From Fimbriimonadaceae bacterium (GTDB taxonomy: Bacteria; Armatimonadota; Fimbriimonadia; Fimbriimonadales; Fimbriimonadaceae): a DNA stretch of 6,857 nt. The notes below the pieces were generated by a model, which saw nothing but the letters and a program-made list of their open reading frames with translations, was not told where the DNA came from and ran no database searches. This document shows positions 1-4,775 of this stretch, piece by piece. The stretch's first letter is position 1, and each line of letters opens with the position of its first letter. The stretch is from the NCBI GenBank assembly GCA_022842565.1, contig JALHPH010000085.1, positions 1 to 6,857 of the forward strand. The letters run 5' to 3'. The translations under genes were made by a program, and so were the position numbers.

Positions 1-288
1 ATTGATCAGAATTACCCTGATTTCTCCTCGGTAGTCGCAGTCGATGGTGCCTGGTGTGTTGACCATGCTGAGCCCAAGGCGCAGCGCCAACCCCGAACGA
101 GGGCGTACCTGGCCCTCAAACCCCTCAGGGATTGCCAATCGCAAGCCGGTGCCCACCGCTTTGCGCTCCATAGGTGCCAGCTCAACTGGCTCCGTCGAGC
201 GCAGATCGACCCCTGCCGCACCCTCAGTGGCATAAGTGGGTGCAGTACTCGGGTCGCCCAAAATCTCGACGCGGATGGGTCTTAGCAT
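1..288 (-). CDS. dut: dUTP diphosphatase (dUTPase), 3' end cut by window
   Basis: Trimeric-type dUTPase, which hydrolyses dUTP to dUMP and pyrophosphate in the cytosol, keeping uracil out of DNA and supplying dUMP for thymidylate synthesis. Ninety-six residues are visible from the ATG at 288-286; the C-terminal part lies beyond position 1. Family motifs seen in order are GAAGVDLRS (motif 1, about residues 24-32), PRSGLA (motif 2, about 67-72) and [14 protein letters not shown] (motif 3, about 79-92), which carries the catalytic Asp and the uracil-binding hairpin. The glycine-rich motif 5 is outside the window. An in-frame GTG at 306-304 would add six residues, but the ATG fits family length better and has a TAnnnT box 7 nt upstream, suggesting a leaderless mRNA. 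The gene is divergent from the VOC gene. Identity is secure from the motifs. Confidence 0.95.
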   Translation of the reverse strand, partial: MLRPIRVEILGDPSTAPTYATEGAAGVDLRSTEPVELAPMERKAVGTGLRLAIPEGFEGQVRPRSGLALRLGLSMVNTPGTIDCDYRGEIRVILIN

Positions 289-295
289 TTCCGGG

Positions 296-301
296 ATGGT
301 A
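296..301 (-). promoter_or_regulatory. Putative -10 box of dut
   Basis: On the minus strand TACCAT is followed by 7 nt (CCCGGAA) and then the dut ATG. The TAnnnT pattern at this distance puts the expected transcription start at or next to the A of the start codon. No convincing -35 was found. It is supported mainly by recurrence of the same arrangement at three other genes in the window. Confidence 0.45.
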
Positions 302-316
302 CCCACCTGCCGCAAG

Positions 317-322
317 TAAACT
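317..322 (+). promoter_or_regulatory. Putative -10 box of the VOC gene
   Basis: TAAACT is followed by 7 nt (TGACAGC) and then the ATG at 330. No purine-rich Shine-Dalgarno sequence lies in front of the ATG, which fits a leaderless transcript. No clear -35 hexamer lies 16-18 nt upstream. This box and the dut box sit back to back within the 41-bp divergent gap. Confidence 0.45.
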
Positions 323-329
323 TGACAGC

Positions 330-743
330 ATGAGGAATCTGAAGTCGGCTCACCACGTGGGCCTCGTCGTGCGAGATCTTGACTTTTCAATGCGTTGGTA
401 CCAAGAGAAGTTTGGATTCAAACTCCGCTCACAAGACCACCTGCCCGACCTTGGCCTGAAAATCGCCTATATCCGGTTAGGTGACTTCGAGCTTGAGCTG
501 TTCGAATCGCAATCGTTCAAGCCATTGACCGAACCCGAAATGGACTTGCTCCCAAGCCTGCAATATCAAGGCATTCGACACCTCGCCTTTGCCACCGATG
601 ATTGCGATGCGGCCTGGGATGAGTTGGATTCGCTTGGAATCGAGCGTCACATCGCGCCAACCAACAACGGGGCCCTCGGCGTGCGATACTGCTTCGCCAA
701 GGACCCCGATGGCATTTTGCTGGAATTCGTCCAGATCCTTTAG
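330..743 (+). CDS. VOC / glyoxalase I-fold metalloenzyme family protein
   Basis: A 137-residue single-module member of the vicinal oxygen chelate superfamily, made of two beta-alpha-beta-beta-beta units. The four usual metal-ligand positions can be recognised: H9 (HHVGLVV), E56 (ELFE), H84 (RHLAF) and E132 (DPDGILLEF). This H/E/H/E set is typical of glyoxalase I-like and related lyases that bind a divalent metal. The substrate cannot be told from sequence; a lactoylglutathione lyase-like, isomerase or dioxygenase-like role is possible. The ATG at 330 was chosen because the fold begins at once ([13 protein letters not shown]). The same frame is open upstream to 174, but that would run through the divergent dut gene. 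The stop TAG overlaps the stop of the convergent nucleotidase gene by 4 bp. Confidence 0.85.
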   Translation: MRNLKSAHHVGLVVRDLDFSMRWYQEKFGFKLRSQDHLPDLGLKIAYIRLGDFELELFESQSFKPLTEPEMDLLPSLQYQGIRHLAFATDDCDAAWDELDSLGIERHIAPTNNGALGVRYCFAKDPDGILLEFVQIL

Positions 744-2254
744 GATTTCACCTTCAGGCGACCCTCAAGGCTGACTGCGACATCTGGATTCGCCTTGATG
801 AGCGCGATGAGCGCATCGACGTCTAGGTTACCGGTGTCTAGCCGGAAGCCTTTCGCGTCTCGTAAGGGGGTGAAGTTATCGCCCCCTTTGCTCAGGAAGC
901 TATTCACCACTACTCGATAGGTGGCCGTGGGGCTGATGGGCGTGCCTCCCAGCGTCGCCCGAGTCACTCGCGAACCCGCCGGCTTGGTCAAATCGACCTC
1001 GTAAGCAAAGCCGCGACTAACCTGCAGCAGCCGGTTGGCTTCGGCTCCGATCTCGAGCGTGCGGAGGAGCTCGGCCCCAGTCAGCTCTACGACCACGAGC
1101 GTGTTGTTGAACGGCTGGACCGAGATCACTTCACCGTAAGTAATCGGGCCGGGCTCAATGCTGGCGCGAATTCCACCGGGATTCATCAGCGCGATCACGG
1201 TCTTTTGCAGCTGAGTCGCGGCGAGTTGGGCATCAGCAATCAGGTTGCCCATCGGCTTCTCCACGCCGTCCCGCGTGATTCCCGCAGTGGTGTTGCCAAC
1301 CGGCTGGTTTTGAAGGGCAAGGATCGGCTTCTGCAGGGCCAGAACGACGGCTTCGACTTTGGGATCGGGCTTGATCGACTCATCCACCGGGATGGTCTGC
1401 GCTTTGCGAACCCGGCTGATCTGCCCCTTCCGATCGAACTCAACTTGGAAAAGCCCCGCGACCTTGGCCCACTCCCAAGCCTGCACCACATAGGTTTTGC
1501 CGATCTTCACCGGATAGGGGCCCATCGGCGGCGGGAAGCCCGGCAGATCGATTTTGCCGAGGAACGAGTGCGAGTGCCCGCCGACGATGATATCCAGCTC
1601 CGGATGTCGGGCGGCAAGCTCCTGATCCAGCTCGAAACCCACGTGGCTGAGCAGGATGATCTTGTTCACCTTTTCTTTCTTGATCGCGGCGATGGAATCA
1701 CGCACCGCTGCATCCAGATCAGTCATTTTTAGGTTGGGACCCATGCTAGCGATGAACGGGAGATCAGGCGTCATCACGCCAATCACACCGATCCGCTCAC
1801 GCCCCACCTTGATGATTCGCCACGGCTCCACGCGCTGATCGAGACCTGGCTCGCCGGTGAAGTCGATATTCGCGCACAAAATTGGAAAACCGACTTGCCG
1901 AGTGAAGGGCATCAGGCCCTCTGGCCCGTCGTCAAATTCGTGATTGCCGAGCGCCATGGCGTCGATGCCTAGCATCGACAGAAGCAACCCATCGGCGGTT
2001 CCCTTGTAAACGTTGTAGTAGAGAGTCCCTTGGAATGCATCTCCGGCATGTAAAAAGAGCACATTCGGCTCAGACTTTCGAACGTTCTGGGCGAGCGTGC
2101 TTAGCCGCGCCATCCCGCCAAAGGGCTTGCCGCTGACCATGGCGGGCTCCACCCTTGAGTGGGTGTCGTTCACGTGAAATAGGGTGAGCGTGAAGGCTTG
2201 CGAAAGAGTCGAAAGACAAAGCGCAAAGCCACTTAAACAAATCAGCCGCTTCAT
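740..2254 (-). CDS. Secreted 5'-nucleotidase / UshA-family metallophosphoesterase
   Basis: A 504-residue exported phosphoesterase that probably removes phosphate from nucleotides or related phosphate esters outside the cytoplasm. Residues 1 to about 20 form a signal peptide (K2, R3, hydrophobic core, SQA end). The N-terminal calcineurin-like domain (about 22-235) has the full dinuclear metal set: DTH (D30, H32), GDAFQG (D72), GNHEFD (N104, H105), SHVG (H204) and GGHSH (H227, H229). The C-terminal 5'-nucleotidase domain (about 310-475) shows GNLIADA (336-342), NPGGIR (358-363), QPFNNTL (380-386) and GGDNF (457-461), matching the substrate-binding half of UshA. The length is normal for the family and nothing is missing. 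The ATG at 2254 has GGTGG just upstream at a close spacing. It is the last gene of a hemW-infA-nucleotidase run, 54 bp after infA. Exact substrate is unknown (AMP, UDP-sugar, cyclic nucleotide or other). Confidence 0.93.
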   Translation of the reverse strand: MKRLICLSGFALCLSTLSQAFTLTLFHVNDTHSRVEPAMVSGKPFGGMARLSTLAQNVRKSEPNVLFLHAGDAFQGTLYYNVYKGTADGLLLSMLGIDAMALGNHEFDDGPEGLMPFTRQVGFPILCANIDFTGEPGLDQRVEPWRIIKVGRERIGVIGVMTPDLPFIASMGPNLKMTDLDAAVRDSIAAIKKEKVNKIILLSHVGFELDQELAARHPELDIIVGGHSHSFLGKIDLPGFPPPMGPYPVKIGKTYVVQAWEWAKVAGLFQVEFDRKGQISRVRKAQTIPVDESIKPDPKVEAVVLALQKPILALQNQPVGNTTAGITRDGVEKPMGNLIADAQLAATQLQKTVIALMNPGGIRASIEPGPITYGEVISVQPFNNTLVVVELTGAELLRTLEIGAEANRLLQVSRGFAYEVDLTKPAGSRVTRATLGGTPISPTATYRVVVNSFLSKGGDNFTPLRDAKGFRLDTGNLDVDALIALIKANPDVAVSLEGRLKVKS

Positions 2255-2308
2255 ACCACCAGTTTTACCTGGGCAGCGGTGAAGCGGCTGTTTATTGTTA
2301 AGCTCGGG

Positions 2309-2575
2309 TTAGCTTCGCAGGCGGTAGGTGATGCGTCCGAGAGTCATATCGTAGGGTGAGACCTCGATCTTGACACGGTCGCCCGGAAGGATTCGGATGT
2401 AGTGCATGCGCATCTTTCCACTGATGTGGCATAGCAACTCGATATCACCTTCATCGAGCTTTACTTTGAATTTGGCATTGGGCAGGTTTTCAATGACCGT
2501 GCCTTCTAGCTCAATGCCTTCTTCCTTATCAGAATTCTCTTTCTTCTTAGGCGGCAGGAATTTTCGTCTTCGCAT
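2309..2575 (-). CDS. infA: Translation initiation factor IF-1 with basic N-terminal tail
   Basis: IF-1 binds the 30S A site and helps IF-2 and IF-3 in start-site selection. The S1/OB-fold core is unmistakable: [18 protein letters not shown] (21-38), [19 protein letters not shown] (48-66) and [15 protein letters not shown] (73-87). The protein has 88 residues where most bacterial IF-1 have about 72. The extra residues form a charged tail before the core ([12 protein letters not shown] then acidic NSDKEE). No other ATG/GTG/TTG start suits the core, so the ATG at 2575 is used. There is no clear Shine-Dalgarno sequence in front. An ATT at codon 21 follows AAGGAAGAAGGC and could in principle be a rare start, but I consider this unlikely. 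It lies 43 bp after hemW, probably cotranscribed, away from the ribosomal protein cluster where infA often sits. Confidence 0.95.
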   Translation of the reverse strand: MRRRKFLPPKKKENSDKEEGIELEGTVIENLPNAKFKVKLDEGDIELLCHISGKMRMHYIRILPGDRVKIEVSPYDMTLGRITYRLRS

Positions 2576-2618
2576 AGGGTTGTCGCACCGTTAGTGTAGA
2601 CCTTTTTGCCTTCAAAAG

Positions 2619-3773
2619 TCACCTTAATGTGGCGCGCGCTTCGGAATCGCTCACCAATTCGAGCGCGACCTCTGAGCAGAAGTGCCTCCCAGCGTCGGTC
2701 AGATAGAGGCGGTCATCGTCTCGGCGGATCCATGACCGGCTCTCGAGTCGACCCAGGATCTTCTCTGGCGTGGCGAGCCCGCCCATCGGCAGCCCCTCGC
2801 TCAGGCGCAGGCCCATCATGACCCTCTCTAAGTAAAGGTTTTCGCTCGTAAGTTGCTCTTTTTCGCACCATATCCCATCAGGAGCCGCAAACGGTGCGGC
2901 GTTTTCGACCGCCTCGCAATACCGCAACGGATGCTTCTGAACCGTCGTTCGGTGACGGTCAACAGTGCCGACCGCGCCCGGACCATAGCCCGCGTATTCC
3001 TGGCTACGCCAGTAGGCAAGGTTGTGCTGGCACTCGCGACCAGGCAAGCAGAAATTGCTGATCTCATAGTGCTGATATCCACTTTCGACCATTTTTGAGT
3101 GGGCAAAATTGTACATTTCCACCTGGACGTCGTCTTGTGGAAGGTCCAGCATGCCGCGCAGGTTCAGCTTATAGAAGCGGGTATTCGGTTCGATGGTGAG
3201 GCAGTAAAGCGAAAGGTGCTCTGGCTTCAGCTCCAGCGCCAAACCCACATTCTGCTGCCATGCCTTCTCGCGCTGCCCAGGCAATCCAAACATCAAGTCG
3301 AGATTGATGTTCTCGAAACCGGCTCGGCGAGCAGCCGCCACCGCTCGCCCGACTTCCTGCGAACCATGTACCCGGCCCAGCCGAATCAGGTCCTCAGGCA
3401 CAAAGCTCTGCGCACCGAGTGAGATCCGATTGAACCCCGCCGCTCGCAGCGCTTCGAACTTCTCGGCGTCGACGGTGCCCGGATTCGCCTCGGTCGTAAT
3501 CTCGCACCAGTCCACGGGCGGATGCACAGCCCGCACCGCATTCAGGATGGCTGTGAGCTGGTCGGAGGAATAGAAAGTAGGGGTGCCGCCGCCAAAGAAA
3601 ATCGTTTTGGCGGGGCGTCCGGCAAAGGGTGATCGAAGGATTTCTTGGACTTGCGCGCGCGCCGTTCGCTCGACAATGTCGCCGCTCATGGCGTAGCTAT
3701 TGAAGTCACAATAGCCACATTTCGAGGGGCAAAACGGCGTGTGAACGTATACCGAAAAGGCTAAATCACACAC
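2619..3773 (-). CDS. hemW: Radical SAM haem chaperone HemW (HemN-like)
   Basis: A 384-residue radical S-adenosylmethionine protein of the HemW family, long annotated as coproporphyrinogen III oxidase-like and now regarded as a haem chaperone. The cluster motif is C15-x3-C19-x2-C22 followed by D-F, the HemW form; true HemN has a further Cys at the position of F24. Other family signatures are GGGTPT (61-66), EANPGT (95-100), NRISLGAQSF (115-124), LMFGLPGQ (160-167) and EISNF then HN-x2-YW (237-255). A C-terminal winged-helix segment (about 305-375) is present. The start is a GTG at 3773, since an in-frame TGA lies two codons upstream; it gives the expected short lead-in before YVHTPFC. An extended -10 sits 5 nt before it, suggesting a leaderless mRNA. 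The stop is TGA, so UGA is a normal stop in this genome. Confidence 0.93.
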   Translation of the reverse strand: MCDLAFSVYVHTPFCPSKCGYCDFNSYAMSGDIVERTARAQVQEILRSPFAGRPAKTIFFGGGTPTFYSSDQLTAILNAVRAVHPPVDWCEITTEANPGTVDAEKFEALRAAGFNRISLGAQSFVPEDLIRLGRVHGSQEVGRAVAAARRAGFENINLDLMFGLPGQREKAWQQNVGLALELKPEHLSLYCLTIEPNTRFYKLNLRGMLDLPQDDVQVEMYNFAHSKMVESGYQHYEISNFCLPGRECQHNLAYWRSQEYAGYGPGAVGTVDRHRTTVQKHPLRYCEAVENAAPFAAPDGIWCEKEQLTSENLYLERVMMGLRLSEGLPMGGLATPEKILGRLESRSWIRRDDDRLYLTDAGRHFCSEVALELVSDSEARATLR

Positions 3774-3778
3774 ATTTC

Positions 3779-3787
3779 ATTGTACCA
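3779..3787 (-). promoter_or_regulatory. Extended -10 promoter of hemW
   Basis: On the minus strand TGGTACAAT gives an extended -10 (TGn plus TACAAT, five of six consensus bases). It is followed by GAAAT and the GTG start of hemW, so transcription would begin at or next to the start codon. The -35 region (near 3802-3807) is not convincing. The element lies in the 27-bp gap after the small selenoprotein-like gene. Confidence 0.55.
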
Positions 3788-3800
3788 GTTAGCTAAAAAG

Positions 3801-3977
3801 CTACTTACCAGCCGAGTTCAGCGTCACCACCAACCCCAGAACCATGCCCATAACCAGTGGACCCACTGGCGACTGCGCGCTCATTCACGTGGAGCACGAT
3901 TTCATGAAAAGGTGATAGGCGTATCCGCCTGCACCCCCAATCAGCACACCCAATCCGTGTTTGACCCAATGATTCAT
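3801..3977 (-). CDS. Putative DUF6132-like membrane selenoprotein (in-frame UGA = Sec)
   Basis: A 58-codon reading frame from ATG 3977 to TAG 3803-3801, open only if the UGA at codon 31 (3887-3885) is decoded. Before the UGA there is one hydrophobic glycine-rich segment (about 8-24), then KSCST; after it come MSAQSP and a second hydrophobic segment (about 38-53). The spacing matches my recollection of the DUF6132 family: a conserved Cys, Pro six residues later, Gly seven after that. Here these are UGA31, P37 and G44, with G48 beyond, so the homology crosses the UGA and puts Sec on the family Cys, making a CxxU redox motif (C28, U31). A SECIS-like hairpin follows the UGA. An AGG Shine-Dalgarno is 5 nt before the ATG. 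Two neighbouring genes end in TGA, so the code is not changed. Function is unknown; a thiol or selenol redox role in the membrane is an inference. A recent nonsense mutation or two microproteins are the alternatives. Confidence 0.72.
3854..3869 (-). promoter_or_regulatory. SECIS-like hairpin after the in-frame UGA
   Basis: Minus-strand RNA CCAGUG-GGUC-CACUGG forms a perfect 6-bp stem with a four-base loop, extendable by one G-U pair. The loop begins 22 nt after the UGA, inside the 16-37 nt window of bacterial SECIS models, with G in both of the first loop positions. The loop core GGUC is also found in the E. coli fdhF SECIS, where G and U contact SelB. The element lies within the coding frame, as bacterial SECIS do (codons 37-42). 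Confidence 0.72.
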
Positions 3978-3979
3978 TT

Positions 3980-3985
3980 CTACCT
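3980..3985 (-). promoter_or_regulatory. Ribosome binding site of the selenoprotein-like gene
   Basis: The minus strand reads CAGGTAGAA directly before the ATG at 3977. The AGG core sits 5 nt from the start, an acceptable Shine-Dalgarno spacing. It stands out because several other starts in the window lack one, and it argues that this start codon is used on a leadered transcript. Confidence 0.5.
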
Positions 3986-3994
3986 GTTAAAACG

Positions 3995-4020
3995 AAAAAA
4001 GGAGGGGAATCATCTCCTCC
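3995..4020 (-). terminator. Rho-independent terminator after the nitroreductase gene
   Basis: Minus-strand RNA has GGAGG-A-GA, loop UGAU, then UC-C-CCUCC: five GC-rich pairs, one A-C mismatch and two more pairs. It is followed at once by six U (4000-3995). It begins 4 bp past the nitroreductase stop. It ends 17 bp before the ATG of the selenoprotein-like gene, so expression of that gene either depends on read-through or on a promoter I could not identify. Confidence 0.8.
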
Positions 4021-4024
4021 CAGT

Positions 4025-4642
4025 TCAAATGAACTTGACGAAGCGGTCCACAGCGTGGCGGTGATGCGGGAAGCCCTCTTCGGCGCCCACACCCACGGCA
4101 ACCAGCGCTGGGAAGGTCGCGTTTGCCGGCAGATTGTAGAGCGCGCGCACTTGCTCAGGATCAAATCCTAGCATCGCCGATGTCGAGTAACCCATCGACT
4201 GAGCCGCGAGCAGCAGGAAACCCAAAAAGATGTTGGATTCCGCGTAGCCCCAACGCTCGGTGGCCTCGTCGCCCATCTTGGCAAAGTTATCCAGGATCGA
4301 TTGCTTCACTTTCGGACGCTGATCCTCCGGATAGCCGGGGTGAATGAACTCATCTGCCGTAGCGAGCGCTTCCTTCATGTCCGAATAGATCACAAAAACG
4401 GCGCTTGCGGCACCCACCTGGGGCTGGCCATAGGCAGCGCCCATCAGCTTCTGCTTCTCATCGTGGTCGCGGACAACGATCACGCGCCAGGGCTGAATGT
4501 TCCAGGGAGAAGGGGCCAAGCCCGCAATGCGAAGAATTTCGCGCAGGTCAGACTCCGGGATCACCGCATCAGAGTATTTGCGGATCGACTTCCGGGCTTC
4601 GGCGGCTTCGCGCACGTTCAAGAGAGTGTTCACAGTGGACAT
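4025..4642 (-). CDS. Nitroreductase-family FMN oxidoreductase
   Basis: A 205-residue member of the FMN-dependent nitroreductase superfamily, which forms homodimers and reduces nitro compounds, quinones or similar acceptors with NAD(P)H. Features seen are the FMN-phosphate motif ARKSIRKYSD (16-25), the APSPWNIQPWRVIVV segment (43-57) with S45, N48, Q50 and W52, the helix AQSMGYSTSAMLGFDP (147-162) and the closing strand VAVGVGAEE (181-189). It resembles the smaller MhqN/YodC-like nitroreductases more than the NfsA type, but the substrate is not determined. The ATG at 4642 is chosen because it precedes the family N-terminus and has a perfect TATAAT 6 nt upstream. The frame stays open upstream to 4969, but that part overlaps the divergent propeller gene and does not resemble the family. 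A strong terminator follows the TGA stop. Confidence 0.9.
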   Translation of the reverse strand: MSTVNTLLNVREAAEARKSIRKYSDAVIPESDLREILRIAGLAPSPWNIQPWRVIVVRDHDEKQKLMGAAYGQPQVGAASAVFVIYSDMKEALATADEFIHPGYPEDQRPKVKQSILDNFAKMGDEATERWGYAESNIFLGFLLLAAQSMGYSTSAMLGFDPEQVRALYNLPANATFPALVAVGVGAEEGFPHHRHAVDRFVKFI

Positions 4643-4648
4643 ACAGCC

Positions 4649-4654
4649 ATTATA
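4649..4654 (-). promoter_or_regulatory. -10 box of the nitroreductase gene
   Basis: A perfect TATAAT on the minus strand, followed by GGCTGT and the ATG at 4642. This spacing puts transcription start at the start codon, so the mRNA is probably leaderless. The -35 region about 17 nt further upstream is AT-rich (AATTAA) and not a good match to TTGACA. Confidence 0.65.
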
Positions 4655-4739
4655 CGTAGTCGGCACATACTTTAATTGCGCGCGCAAGTAAATTATTCCG
4701 GAACTTTTTGCGAACCTCGAGCCGTGTGCCCTTAAAGTG

Positions 4740-4760
4740 GCATGGCTTTTTGGGCCATGC
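4740..4760. repeat. Perfect 7-bp inverted repeat upstream of the propeller gene
   Basis: GCATGGC (4740-4746) and GCCATGC (4754-4760) are exact inverted copies around a 7-base T-rich centre. The element lies 15 bp before the ATG of the plus-strand propeller gene and about 85 bp upstream of the divergent nitroreductase promoter. It could be an operator for a dimeric regulator or a hairpin in a 5' leader. There is no T-run after it on either strand, so it is not a normal terminator. The rest of the 4655-4775 gap shows only a weak TAAAGT at 4733-4738. Confidence 0.5.
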
Positions 4761-4775
4761 TTATTGCTAACTGCT

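Noticed and set aside
322..327. TTGACA consensus -35 on the plus strand
   Set aside because: It lies only 3-8 nt before the VOC ATG and no -10 hexamer is present 16-18 nt downstream; it overlaps the better-placed TAAACT box.
174..329. Upstream extension of the VOC frame
   Set aside because: It would overlap the divergent dut coding region and precedes the start of the VOC fold.
1205..1732. 175-aa plus-strand open frame
   Set aside because: It lies antisense within the nucleotidase gene, whose motifs are continuous there.
2300..2315. Small palindrome AAGCT-N6-AGCTT at the infA stop as a terminator
   Set aside because: The stem is only 5 bp and AT-rich, with no T-run on either strand.
3791..3802. 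AGCT-AAAA-AGCT palindrome upstream of hemW
   Set aside because: A 4-bp stem is too short to separate from chance; no T-run follows.
3801..3884. A separate 27-codon gene starting at the ATG right after the UGA (UGA-AUG), translated by reinitiation
   Set aside because: It is in the same frame as the upstream part, the family-like spacing crosses the UGA, and the SECIS-like hairpin favours read-through. It remains the main alternative.
3805..4164. 119-aa minus-strand open frame
   Set aside because: It overlaps the 3' end of the nitroreductase, the terminator and the selenoprotein-like gene in another frame and shows no family features.
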